Below the pieces are notes generated by a model. That model was not told the origin of the DNA and searched no databases. It saw nothing but the letters and a program-made list of their open reading frames with translations. The position numbers were made by a program, and so were the translations under genes. Of a stretch of DNA of 64,000 nucleotides, positions 1-8,091 are shown in pieces. Each line of letters begins with the position of its first letter. Within the stretch, counting starts at the first letter, position 1. The stretch lies in assembly GCF_001997345.1 (NCBI RefSeq), contig NZ_CP019606.1, forward strand, positions 744,001 through 808,000. Direction: 5' to 3'. The DNA is from Tessaracoccus aquimaris (GTDB lineage Bacteria; Actinomycetota; Actinomycetes; Propionibacteriales; Propionibacteriaceae).

Positions 1-630
1 AGGCAGGGCATCCTGTACGTCGCGAAGCGGCTCCCACCGCCCGGGCGTGACGGCATGAACGAGGCGACCCTCGCCGAGATCGCGCAGCTCATCTGGGCGG
101 CGGAGGGTCGCACGCTCGGGCTGTTCGCGTCGCGCCGGGCCGCAGAGCAGGCCGCGGAGTACTGCCGCCGCGAACTGCCGAAGCAGACCATCCTGTGCCA
201 GGGCGACGCGCAACTCTCCGAGCTCACCAGGCGGTTCACGGCCGAGCCGGAGACTGTGCTGTTCGGCACCATGTCGCTGTGGCAGGGCGTCGACGTGCCG
301 GGGGAGACCTGCCAACTGGTCATCATCGACAAGATCCCGTTCCCGCGCCCCGACGACCCGCTGATGCAGGCCCGCAAGAAGGCCGTCGACGATGCGGGGG
401 GCAACGGCTTCATGTCGGTGGCCGCCACGCACGCGGCGCTGCTGCTGGCTCAGGGCGCTGGCCGCCTGATCCGCAGGTCCGAGGACCGTGGCGTCGTCGC
501 GATGCTCGACCCGCGGCTCGTGACGGCGCGCTACGGCTCGTTCCTGAAGGCTTCTCTCCCGGAGTTCTGGATGACCACCGACGGCGACATCGCGGTGCAG
601 GCGCTGCGCAGGCTCCGCGGCCAGGAGTAG
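1..630 (+). CDS. ATP-dependent DNA helicase, DinG/XPD-like, C-terminal part (5' end outside window)
   Basis: The reading frame is already open at base 1, so this is the 3' end of a longer gene; about 209 residues are visible. They match the second helicase domain (HELICc2) of DinG/YoaA-type superfamily 2 helicases: a GTMSLWQGVDVPG segment, then an IIDKIPFPRPDDP segment, then the Q-x-x-G-R-L-I-R-R arginine-finger motif (QGAGRLIRRSEDRG). DinG proteins unwind DNA 5' to 3' and often carry an Fe-S cluster, which would lie upstream of the window. The neighbouring GH13 gene converges on it, with the two stop codons almost touching. Assignment to the DinG/XPD family is firm; which paralogue it is cannot be told from this part. 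Confidence 0.85.
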   Translation, partial: RQGILYVAKRLPPPGRDGMNEATLAEIAQLIWAAEGRTLGLFASRRAAEQAAEYCRRELPKQTILCQGDAQLSELTRRFTAEPETVLFGTMSLWQGVDVPGETCQLVIIDKIPFPRPDDPLMQARKKAVDDAGGNGFMSVAATHAALLLAQGAGRLIRRSEDRGVVAMLDPRLVTARYGSFLKASLPEFWMTTDGDIAVQALRRLRGQE

Positions 631-631
631 C

Positions 632-2602
632 TCAGCGGATCCGGCGACTCACGGTCGACTCCCACGGCGTCATCGTCTCAGCCCTCGGCCCGCCGAGAAT
701 GGGCTCCCAGTCGCCCGCGACCTTGGGTCGACGACGGGGGCCGGGGGAGGCGTTGCACTCGACGAGGAACGCCTCGCCGTCGGCCTCCCGGATGTAGGCC
801 AGGTAGCCCTTGACGCCGGGTCGCAGCCACGTCAGGGTGCCGCGGGTGAGCGCGGGGTTGGCCCGCCGCAGCCCGATCAGCTTCTTGTGCCACGAGTACA
901 CCGACGCGTCGTCGAGTACCTGCTCCGCCGCCGAGAACCCCAACGCGTCGTCGCTGCCCTCCAGCCACGGCGTGCCGCTCGTGAAGCCGCCCTCGGGTGA
1001 CCATCGCATCGGCACCCGGGCGTGGTCGCGCGAGCCTGCGATGATCTCGGCCCACGCGTCGTGCGGCCCCTTCCCGGCGGCGCGAAGTTCCTCGTACCTG
1101 TTGATCGACTCGACGTCGCGCAACTGGTCGAGCCGGGTGAAGTTCTGGTCGACCGCGGCGAGTTCCTGCCCCTGGAACAGGAAGGGGGTGCCGCGCATCG
1201 TCAACTGCACGGTGGCGAGCAGTCTCCCGACGGCGGTCCGCACGGCCGGGTCCGACTCGGCGCCGCCCGCGAGCTTGCTGAGCATCCGCGGGTTGTCGTG
1301 GTTGTCGAGGAACACCGCGATCCAGTCGCCCTCGCCGATGCCTTCCAGGTAGCGGCGGTAGTAGTCCTTGAGGTAGTCGGGGTCGAAGTCGTAGTCGTCC
1401 CACCTGGTGTGGCCGGGGGTGTCGAGCACGTCGAAGTTGAACACCAGGTCCAGTTCGCCGCGGTCGGAGCCGCTCAGCATCCTGCCCAGTTCGATGCCGA
1501 CGCCCGGGGTCTCGCCGACCATCACGCCGACCTCGTCCGGGGTCTGCGGGTCGCCGAGCGACCCGTCCGGCAGCCGCCTCCGCACCGTCGACGCAGGCGC
1601 AGCCCGCCTGGTGAACCCGTCGGCGCGGAGCCCCCGCAGGAACTCCCCGAGCCGGGGGCCGTAGAAGTAGTGTTCGACGCCGGTGAAGCCCATCAACTCG
1701 CCGACGAACGGGTTGCCGTCGGGCAGCCCCTCCGGCTTGGAGATGTAGTTGATGACGTCGAGCCGGAATCCGTCGATGCCGCGAGCCAGCCACCACTGCA
1801 CGATGTCGGCGACCTCGTCGCGGACCGCGGGCGTGTCCCAGCGCAGGTCGACCTGGCCGTCGGCGAACAGGTGCAGCGCCCAGCGCCGCGCCTCGGGGAT
1901 CCACCTCCACGCGGGCCCGGAGAAGAACGACGTCCAGTTGTTCGGCGGCCGCGCCGGGTCGCCCGGTTCGAGGAAGTAGTAGCTTCCGTACGGCCCGTCG
2001 GGGTCGGCGACGGCGCGCTCGAACCATTCGTGCCGGTCGGAGGTGTGGTTGACGACCAGGTCGAGGATGATCCGCATGCCCCGCTCGTGGCAGCCGCGGA
2101 TCAGGTCATCGACGTCGTCGAGGGTGCCCATCTCGTCCATCACGGCGCGGTAGTCGCTGATGTCGTAGCCCATGTCCTCGTTGGGCGAGGCGAAGATGGG
2201 TGACAGCCACACGCAGTCCACGCCGAGGTCGGCCAAGTGGTCGAGGTGGTCGATGATGCCGCGGATGTCGCCGATGCCGTCCCCGTCGGAGTCGGCGAAC
2301 GAGCGTGGGTAGACCTGGTAGAACACCGCGTCGCGCCACCACGGCACCGAAGCGGGAGCGGGGGTGTCGGTCGGCCTGTCCGGTTCCGAGTTGACCAGGC
2401 TCAGCACGCCGTCGACGAGTCCCGGCCCGGTGAATCGCCTGGTGAGGCGCTCGATCGTCGAGATCCGCATCGGTCCGAGCGCCCTCAGCAGCGGCCGCGG
2501 GAGCCCCGACTGCAGCAGCAGTTTGTCGATCGCGTCGCGGCCGACGGGCGTCGCGTAGACGTCGGAGAGGCGGTCACGCCTTGTCAGTGGTCGCGGCGTC
2601 AT
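632..2602 (-). CDS. glycoside hydrolase family 13 (alpha-glucosidase / oligo-1,6-glucosidase-like)
   Basis: A 656-residue GH13 enzyme expected to hydrolyse or transfer alpha-glucosidic bonds in the cytoplasm; no signal peptide is visible. The (beta/alpha)8 domain starts near residue 88 (WWRDAVFYQVYPRSF). Conserved region I (DLVVNHTSD) lies at about 181-189. The nucleophile is Asp282 in GFRLD, the acid/base is Glu364 in MVGE, and the transition-state Asp436 lies in FLDNHDN. Residues 1-80 form an unusual predicted helical extension ahead of the catalytic barrel. The ATG has AAGGAG four bases upstream, and the gene overlaps the end of the preceding sugar transporter by 29 bases. It is therefore probably the last gene of an AAA ATPase, GPH transporter, GH13 operon. 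The exact substrate is unknown. Confidence 0.88.
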   Translation of the reverse strand: MTPRPLTRRDRLSDVYATPVGRDAIDKLLLQSGLPRPLLRALGPMRISTIERLTRRFTGPGLVDGVLSLVNSEPDRPTDTPAPASVPWWRDAVFYQVYPRSFADSDGDGIGDIRGIIDHLDHLADLGVDCVWLSPIFASPNEDMGYDISDYRAVMDEMGTLDDVDDLIRGCHERGMRIILDLVVNHTSDRHEWFERAVADPDGPYGSYYFLEPGDPARPPNNWTSFFSGPAWRWIPEARRWALHLFADGQVDLRWDTPAVRDEVADIVQWWLARGIDGFRLDVINYISKPEGLPDGNPFVGELMGFTGVEHYFYGPRLGEFLRGLRADGFTRRAAPASTVRRRLPDGSLGDPQTPDEVGVMVGETPGVGIELGRMLSGSDRGELDLVFNFDVLDTPGHTRWDDYDFDPDYLKDYYRRYLEGIGEGDWIAVFLDNHDNPRMLSKLAGGAESDPAVRTAVGRLLATVQLTMRGTPFLFQGQELAAVDQNFTRLDQLRDVESINRYEELRAAGKGPHDAWAEIIAGSRDHARVPMRWSPEGGFTSGTPWLEGSDDALGFSAAEQVLDDASVYSWHKKLIGLRRANPALTRGTLTWLRPGVKGYLAYIREADGEAFLVECNASPGPRRRPKVAGDWEPILGGPRAETMTPWESTVSRRIR

Positions 2603-3934
2603 GGCGCTCCTTCAGTTCCTGGACGATGCCCGCGTAGGTGGCCTCGTCGAGGCGGTACCTGGCGCGCATGATGAGGTAACTCGCGATCACGAGCAGCATC
2701 GGGATCACGAGCATCGAGAAGCGCAGCAGGTTCGCGCCCTCCGGGGTGACGTCGGCGGCGCTGGTCGCGACGTCGATGCCGGAGACGATCAGCGTCGCGC
2801 CGACGATGCCGCTGGCGACCGCGTTGCTGAACTTGTAGATGAACGGTTGCAGCGAGAAGGTGACCGACTCGTTGCGGCGGCCGAGTTTCCACTCGCCGTA
2901 CTCAACGGAGTCGGCGATGAACATCACCATCATCAACTGGATGGCGCCCTGGCCGGTGAACAGCAGCACTCCCGCGACCCCGACGATCGCGAGGTTGGTT
3001 CCCGAGGCGAGGAAGACCAGGTATCCGGCGACGCACAGCACGGTCGCGATCAGGAAGATCCTCGCGCGGGGGAGCCGCTTCGACACCAGCGGGAAGAGGG
3101 CGAGCGCGGTGATCTGGGTGACGCCGAGCACGGCCGCGAAGATCGGGTACGCCCCTCGTCGCCGAAGACGTACTTGAAGTAGTACAGCCCGAACGACGTG
3201 GTGGTGCCGTAGCCGATCATGTAGGCGACCATCGCGACGGTGACCCACAGCAGTTGGTCGTTGCGGAAGATGACGCCGAACAGTTCCCGCAGCGGGGTCG
3301 CCTCGTGCGTGGTGGCGACCCGCTCCCGCGCGAAGATCAGCGTCAGCGATTGGAACGCCAGCATGATCACGACCAGGATCGCCGCCAGCACGAACCAGGC
3401 GAGCTGTGCCGAGCCGAGCGCCTCCGTGAGCGCCCCGGTGACGGGGACGAGGGCGACGACCATGCTGAACAGGCCGATGTTGGCGCAGATCCTGGCGACC
3501 ACGCCGATCTTCTCGCGCTCCTTCTGGTCCTGCGTCAGCGCGGGCAGCATCGACCAGAAGGCGATGTCGTTGATGGTGTAGGCGATCTCGTAGACCAGGT
3601 AGACGACGGTGAACACGACGACGTAGCCCCAGCCGTGCACGCCGAAGTCGAAGAACATCAGGAGCGTCGCAAGGCCCCAGAGCAGGGCGCCCCAGAAGAT
3701 CCACGGCTTGAACTTGCCCCACCTGCTGCGCGTGTTGTCGACCACCACGCCCATGAACGGGTCGTTGACGGCGTCGAAGACGCGCATCACGACGAGCACG
3801 ACGGTGATCGCGCCCAGTTGCGTGCCGGAGATGTTCAGCACGTCGGTCAGGTAGAACAGCAGGTACATCGACACCAGCGCAGCGACCATGTCGCGGCCGA
3901 GGGTCCCCAGCCCGAACGCGAGGCGCTGGTTCAT
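2574..3934 (-). pseudogene. GPH-family (MelB-like) sugar:cation symporter, frameshifted
   Basis: Two overlapping frames together encode one glycoside-pentoside-hexuronide MFS transporter of about 453 residues. The N-terminal part runs from 3934 (MNQRLAFGLGTLGRDM, then several membrane segments) to YFKYVFGDEG. The C-terminal part (AYPIFAAVLGV to the end) lies in the next frame and stops at 2574. The frames join at a run of four C (3152-3155 on the plus strand). One additional C there restores a continuous protein, so this is either a base-calling deletion or a recent inactivating mutation. GPH transporters import disaccharides or glycosides with Na+ or H+. The start codon overlaps the stop of the upstream AAA ATPase by one base (TGATG), and the end overlaps the GH13 gene, which suggests glycoside uptake followed by intracellular hydrolysis. 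Confidence 0.8.
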
Positions 3935-5319
3935 CAGTAGCCGTCCGGGGTCGGGTCGATGAAGCCGCTGATCAGGTTGCGTGACAGCGTCTCCTGGTCC
4001 GACTGCAGCGCACCGAGCGCCGACAGCAGGTGCACGTCGGTCGGCTCGAGGCCGTCCTCGGCGGCGTACAGCACGGCCCGGCGGATCAGTTCCTTGAAGA
4101 AGGACGCGGTGCGGGCGTCGCTGCGGCGCGCCACCTCGTCGAGCGCGGAGTCGCTGAACGAGACGCTGCCCTGATACAGGTCGAGCAGGCGACGGCGCGA
4201 CGCCTCGTCCGGCGGCGGGATCTCGACGGCGAGGTCGACGCGGCCGGGCCGCTGCGTGAGGGCCTCCTCCAGCACGTCGACGCGGTTGGTGGTCAGCACG
4301 AACGCGATGTCGGTGTCGGAGTCGAGCCCGTCGAGGGCGTCGAGAAGCTCGAAGAGCAGCGGGTTGCCGGACGGGTCGTAGCCGCGCTCCATCGCGACCA
4401 GATCGCAGTCCTCCAGCACCACGATGGCGGGCTGCAGGTGCCGCGCGATCGACGTGGCCTGACGCACCAGGGCGAGCGTCTGGCCCGAGAGCAGGATCAC
4501 CGTGTGCCCCGGGGAGGAGGAGATCAGGTGGCGCACCGTGTGGGTCTTGCCGGTGCCCGGCGGGCCGTACAGCAGCACGCCACGCTTGAGGTGCTGCCCG
4601 TAGCGGCGCAGTGTCTCGGCGTGCTCCGCGACCCCCAGCACGTGCCCCGTGATCCGCTCCAGGGTGCCAGCGGGCAGCACCACGGCCTCGGCGGGCACCT
4701 CCGGGCGTGCCAGGAACCGGAACCCGTCGCCCTCGGCCTCGTAGCCGACCATCTCGAGCGTGATCACGTTACCGCGCAGCAGTGACCGCTCAGTGCCGAT
4801 CCTGGTGGCCTCCGCGATCAGGTCGCTTGCCACCTGGCCGTCCGGGCAGAGCACCTCGATGACGCCGACCCCATTGCCGTGCATCCGCGAGTTGCGCCTC
4901 GTCAGCACCGCGACGGGCTCGTCGCGGAACGTGAACAGCCGGATGCCGAGCGCCACCACCCGCCGGGTCGCGACCGGACCGACCGCGACGTCGGCCCAGT
5001 CGACCTGCCCGACGGGGATGTGCTGCCAGGAGCTCCCGACGATGTCGGCGAGGCTCGCGTTGTGGCGCTGGTCGCCCCCACCGAGGCCGATCAACCCCGC
5101 GTCGGGGCCCGCCAGATGTTCAAAGGCGACGTCGTAGTCGGCGAACCGGTAGCCGACGACTTCCTTGGAGACGGTCGCGACCTCGTCGGCCGGGCGACCG
5201 AGGTGCTTGGTGAGGGCGTCCTTGAGGCTGTTCTCGTGCTGGTGGGACAGTTGGTGGGCCGCCTCGGACAACCGGGCGAACTGGGTGAGGAAGGCGCGCA
5301 GGTCGTCGTCGATGTCCAT
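3934..5319 (-). CDS. AAA-family ATPase, function unknown
   Basis: A 461-residue protein with a novel-looking N-terminal region of about 235 residues and one AAA module. Walker A is GPPGTGKT at about 252-259, Walker B is VLEDCD at about 301-306, sensor 1 is LTTNR, and the arginine finger is in the QRPGR segment. After the module comes a helical lid (TASFFKELIRRAV). The lid resembles proteasome-ATPase or CbbX-like remodellers, but no protease domain or zinc-binding motif is present, so a chaperone or remodelling role is the most that can be said. It is first in its operon and translationally coupled to the GPH transporter. A TAGGGT -10 hexamer sits 6 nt before the ATG, so its mRNA is probably leaderless. 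AAA membership is certain; the biological role is not. Confidence 0.85.
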   Translation of the reverse strand: MDIDDDLRAFLTQFARLSEAAHQLSHQHENSLKDALTKHLGRPADEVATVSKEVVGYRFADYDVAFEHLAGPDAGLIGLGGGDQRHNASLADIVGSSWQHIPVGQVDWADVAVGPVATRRVVALGIRLFTFRDEPVAVLTRRNSRMHGNGVGVIEVLCPDGQVASDLIAEATRIGTERSLLRGNVITLEMVGYEAEGDGFRFLARPEVPAEAVVLPAGTLERITGHVLGVAEHAETLRRYGQHLKRGVLLYGPPGTGKTHTVRHLISSSPGHTVILLSGQTLALVRQATSIARHLQPAIVVLEDCDLVAMERGYDPSGNPLLFELLDALDGLDSDTDIAFVLTTNRVDVLEEALTQRPGRVDLAVEIPPPDEASRRRLLDLYQGSVSFSDSALDEVARRSDARTASFFKELIRRAVLYAAEDGLEPTDVHLLSALGALQSDQETLSRNLISGFIDPTPDGY

Positions 5320-5325
5320 GGGGAC

Positions 5326-5331
5326 ACCCTA
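5326..5331 (-). promoter_or_regulatory. -10 element of a probable leaderless promoter for the AAA ATPase operon
   Basis: TAGGGT on the minus strand lies six bases before the ATG at 5319. With a normal 6-8 nt distance from -10 to transcription start, the mRNA would begin at or next to the start codon. No clear -35 is seen. Confidence 0.45.
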
Positions 5332-5340
5332 GGGCCGTCC

Positions 5341-6135
5341 TCAGGCGGGCGTGGGGGAGACCAGCGCGATCACCTCGACGTCGACATCGAGGAAGGCCGC
5401 CTCGACGTGCCCGGGCAGGCCGTGGAAGGCGTTGGGGCCCATCCCGATCAGGTCGGCGACCACCGAGGCCGACACCTCGACTCGGCGGGCGATCCGCTCG
5501 CGTGTCGTCACGTCCCAGCCGGGCAGCGAGGCCGCGAGCCGCTCAGACTTGTCCTCCCCGACGCCGAGCAGGCCGTGACGTTCGCGCAGTTCGGCGAGGT
5601 GGCCGGGCAGCGGTTGCGCCACCACGAGGGTTCCTCCGGGGCGAAGCACCCGTTTGAACTCCGCCGGGTTGCGCGGCGCGAAGACGCACACGATCGTGTC
5701 CAGCGAGTCGTCGGGCAGCGGCAGTCGCGCCCAGGTGTCGGCCACGACCGCGTCGGCGCGGGGGTGCGACCGCGCGGCCCGCTTCGCGGCGGCCACGGAC
5801 ACGTCGGTCGCCAGGCCCTCCGCGTCAGGGTGAGCGTCGAGGACGCGGGCGAGGTAGAAGCCGGTGCCCGCGCCGACCTCCGCGATCCTCGGCCCGTGCG
5901 CCGCGCGAGCGACGGCGTCGGCGATGGGGTCGTAGTGGCCCGCAGACAGGAAGCGGGCGCGGGCGTCGAGCATCTCTGCGGTGTCGGCGTTGGCTGGGGG
6001 AGTGCGGCCGAGCAGGTTGACGTAGCCCTGCCGTGCGAGGTCGTAGCTGTGCCTGTTCCCGCAGCGCAGCGCGCCGTCGCGGCGGGTCAGGCGCTGGTGG
6101 CAGACGGGGCAGGCGGTCCAGTCGAGACCGCTCAC
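5341..6135 (-). CDS. RlmA-type 23S rRNA (guanine-N1)-methyltransferase family protein
   Basis: A 264-residue SAM-dependent methyltransferase. The N-terminus has a small zinc-binding motif (CPVCHQRL, then CGNRHSYD) followed by the linker GYVNLLGR, typical of the RlmA/RrmA (TlrB-like) group that methylates G745 or G748 in helix 35 of 23S rRNA. The Rossmann SAM-binding motif is EVGAGTGFYLARV near residue 85, with VCVFAPRNPAEFKRVLRPGG further on. It starts with GTG behind a GAGGAGGAG ribosome-binding site and overlaps the SURF1 stop by four bases (GTGA), so it is the third gene of the DUF3099, SURF1, rlmA operon. Family assignment is good. Whether it targets G745 or G748 cannot be read from the sequence, and a drug-resistance role should not be assumed. 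Confidence 0.82.
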   Translation of the reverse strand: MSGLDWTACPVCHQRLTRRDGALRCGNRHSYDLARQGYVNLLGRTPPANADTAEMLDARARFLSAGHYDPIADAVARAAHGPRIAEVGAGTGFYLARVLDAHPDAEGLATDVSVAAAKRAARSHPRADAVVADTWARLPLPDDSLDTIVCVFAPRNPAEFKRVLRPGGTLVVAQPLPGHLAELRERHGLLGVGEDKSERLAASLPGWDVTTRERIARRVEVSASVVADLIGMGPNAFHGLPGHVEAAFLDVDVEVIALVSPTPA

Positions 6136-6902
6136 CCGACCTCCTCCTCGGCGGGCTCGGATGCCTCCTCAACGGCTGCCTTGGCCTTCGCCTTCTTGCG
6201 GTCGCGCAGGTCGGCGCGGATCAGGACGCCCATGCCGATGATGCCGATCGCGGTGAACGCGAACCACTGCAGCGCGTAGCTGAGGTGGGGACCCTCGGTC
6301 ATGTCGGGCGTCGAGAGCGGGATCAGGGCGTCGGACTCTGCGGGCTGCGACTCGATCATCGACACGTAGCCGTTGACGAGCGTCACGCCCATCGCCTTGC
6401 CGAGCGCGTCGGAGTTGGTGAGGCGCACCTGGTTCTCGTGCGGCGTCATGGCGTTCTCGTCGCCGCGGTCGTTGCGGCGGACGTAGCCGGTGACGGTGAC
6501 GGTGCCGTCGAGGGTCGCTGGCATCTCCCCGTCCGGATGGCCGGGTTGACGCGTCAGGAAGCCGCGGTTGACCAGCAGCAGGTCGCCGCGGTCGGTCTCC
6601 ATCACGGCGACCACCTCGCTGCCGTAGGCGCCGTCGAGCGAGCGGTAGCGCACCTGGAACTGGTCTCCGGTGTAGGTGCCGGTCGCGGTGACCCGGAACC
6701 ACTGGTCGTCCTCGCCGATCTCCTGAGTCATCACGGCGCTGTAGTCCTGCACCGGCAGCGACTCGTGCGCGAGCACCGTCGCGTTGCGGTCCCGACGCTC
6801 GTCGAGGCGGCGCAACTGCCATTCGCCGAGTTGGATGAACGTGAACGCGAGGATCGCGGCGAGCACGCCCATCGCGATCCAGCGCTTGACCTGGCGACTC
6901 AC
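6132..6902 (-). CDS. SURF1 family protein (cytochrome c oxidase assembly)
   Basis: A 256-residue SURF1-like protein with the family topology. One membrane segment lies at about residues 9-25 and is followed by the LGEWQLRRLDERRDRN signature. A large periplasmic-side domain follows, containing VNRGFLTRQPGHPDG. A second membrane segment lies near residues 205-230 (YALQWFAFTAIGII). SURF1 helps insert heme a into subunit I of aa3-type cytochrome c oxidase. The start is GTG at 6902, overlapping the stop of the DUF3099 gene by four bases (GTGA). The C-terminal tail is charged (Lys/Glu-rich). Confidence 0.88.
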   Translation of the reverse strand: MSRQVKRWIAMGVLAAILAFTFIQLGEWQLRRLDERRDRNATVLAHESLPVQDYSAVMTQEIGEDDQWFRVTATGTYTGDQFQVRYRSLDGAYGSEVVAVMETDRGDLLLVNRGFLTRQPGHPDGEMPATLDGTVTVTGYVRRNDRGDENAMTPHENQVRLTNSDALGKAMGVTLVNGYVSMIESQPAESDALIPLSTPDMTEGPHLSYALQWFAFTAIGIIGMGVLIRADLRDRKKAKAKAAVEEASEPAEEEVG

Positions 6903-7218
6903 TTGTCGGTGTCCTCCTCGACGGTGCCCTGCACCACCACGCCCGTGGTGATCGCCTTGCGGGTCGTCGTCTCGTCCTTGGCGGCCGTCGCCGGGGGCGA
7001 TGGTCCGAGTTGTTCGCGAAAAGCACCGCGAACGCGGGCAGCAGGGCCGCGGCGCCGAGCGCCAGCAGTTTCCACCAGCCAGGCACCACGAGGAAGGCCA
7101 GGAAACAGCCGGTCCTGATGCCCATCGTGATGAGGTAGCGCTTCTGACGCTCCGCCAGCGCGAGGGACTGGCTGCGCCCCGCGTTGGTGATGAGCGTCGC
7201 GTCGCTCGTGCGTGCCAT
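6899..7218 (-). pseudogene. DUF3099 membrane protein, single-base frameshift
   Basis: The ATG at 7218 opens a DUF3099-like protein with ITNAGRSQSLALAERQKRYLI followed by two hydrophobic segments. That frame then runs into low-complexity Arg/Pro sequence. The expected tail (PPATAAKDETTTRKAITTG and onwards) lies in the next frame and stops at 6899, exactly where a GTGA overlap couples it to SURF1. The 320-base span needs one extra base; the run of five G at 6993-6997 is the likely site. A base-calling deletion is more likely than a broken gene, because the downstream coupling is intact. The restored product would be about 106 residues. The function of DUF3099 is unknown. Confidence 0.65.
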
Positions 7219-7224
7219 GGCCCC

Positions 7225-7230
7225 AGCTTA
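7225..7230 (-). promoter_or_regulatory. -10 element, leaderless promoter for the DUF3099-SURF1-rlmA operon
   Basis: TAAGCT on the minus strand is separated from the ATG at 7218 by six bases. It is divergent from the TATGGT element at 7261-7266, about 30 bases away. Confidence 0.45.
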
Positions 7231-7260
7231 GTCCCGATCCGGTGGGGCGGTCCGCGTGAC

Positions 7261-7266
7261 TATGGT
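7261..7266 (+). promoter_or_regulatory. -10 element, leaderless promoter for the DUF2599 protein
   Basis: TATGGT lies six bases before the GTG at 7273. No Shine-Dalgarno sequence is visible in the six-base gap. Confidence 0.4.
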
Positions 7267-7272
7267 GGGTCC

Positions 7273-8037
7273 GTGCAGCGCAACAGGGGGCCATGGGCGG
7301 TGGCGTTGATCGCCGTCGCAGCGCTCTGTGCGTCCTGCCAACAGGCCGAGTCGCCGCGCCCCGTCGACCCGGGCACGCCCGCGGTTTCGCCGTCGCCGAC
7401 TTCTCCCACGCCGTCGCCTTCGCCGCCCATCGAGGCGCCGACGACGCAGATCGACGTGGGAGGTCACCGCGTCGAGGCCCCGGAGGGCACACGGGCCGAG
7501 GCTCAGGACGATGGCACCGTCGCGCTGACCGTGCCGGTCTCTGGCCCTGGTGCGCTCGGTTTCTCCCTCGACACCCCTGCGGACGTCGTCTCCGGGCGAC
7601 TTGCGGGCGATGGCATCTGGCTCACCAGGCCGCTCGCCGTCACGCCGAGCGGCTCGCGCAACGCCCCCTTCGAGACGGAGGGGAACGGGTTCGCCGTCAC
7701 GCCGCCCGAGGGCGCGACCGGCCTCACGCTGCTCGCAGGGACGGCGCTGGTCGTCGAGTCTGAGTGGGAGTCCTCGACGCGCATGTTCGTCTACCCGAGC
7801 CTGCTGGCCCGCTCACTCGCGACCGGCGACCCGATGGGGGCGACCGCGCTCGCCCCCGACGTGATGGCGGAGGTCATCGCGGCGCACCCCGACAGGAAGG
7901 ACCGGCTGTCGACGCCCAGCGCCCTGAACCAGTTGGCGTGCCACCTGGTCGGCGCGCCCGAGAAGGAGAGTTGGAACCTGGAGACGGAGCGCCCCGACAA
8001 GGGGCTGGTCGGCTTCATGGTCGACAGGTGCAACTGA
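7273..8037 (+). CDS. secreted DUF2599 domain protein, possible lipoprotein
   Basis: 254 residues from GTG at 7273. The N-terminus is a signal peptide (basic MQRNRG, hydrophobic core, ALCASCQQ). The Cys could be lipidated, although the lipobox is not ideal. A Pro/Ser/Thr-rich linker follows (about residues 27-60). The C-terminal 100 residues show the DUF2599 pattern: VVESEWESSTRMFVYPSLLAR, then LNQLACHLV, a KESWNLE-x-x-RP motif and a terminal DRCN. DUF2599 proteins are exported actinobacterial proteins of unknown role; the conserved Cys pair near the end may form a disulfide. The frame is open further upstream to 7000, but that part overlaps the divergent DUF3099 gene. The signal peptide and the leaderless -10 both point to 7273. 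Confidence 0.78.
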   Translation: MQRNRGPWAVALIAVAALCASCQQAESPRPVDPGTPAVSPSPTSPTPSPSPPIEAPTTQIDVGGHRVEAPEGTRAEAQDDGTVALTVPVSGPGALGFSLDTPADVVSGRLAGDGIWLTRPLAVTPSGSRNAPFETEGNGFAVTPPEGATGLTLLAGTALVVESEWESSTRMFVYPSLLARSLATGDPMGATALAPDVMAEVIAAHPDRKDRLSTPSALNQLACHLVGAPEKESWNLETERPDKGLVGFMVDRCN

Positions 8038-8078
8038 TCCGGGCCAAGACAACCCGGATCCGCGGCCACCGGCTGCGG

Positions 8079-8084
8079 TAAGTT
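8079..8084 (+). promoter_or_regulatory. -10 element, leaderless promoter for fabG-fabI
   Basis: TAAGTT lies seven bases before the GTG at 8092. There is no ribosome-binding site in the gap. Confidence 0.45.
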
Positions 8085-8091
8085 GCTCCCC

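Noticed and set aside
5341..6135. RlmA-type gene as a macrolide (tylosin) resistance methyltransferase
   Set aside because: TlrB-like and housekeeping members cannot be told apart here, and no biosynthetic cluster is nearby.
4879..6279. Long plus-strand frame opposite the AAA and methyltransferase genes
   Set aside because: Low-complexity and antisense to genes with clear motifs.
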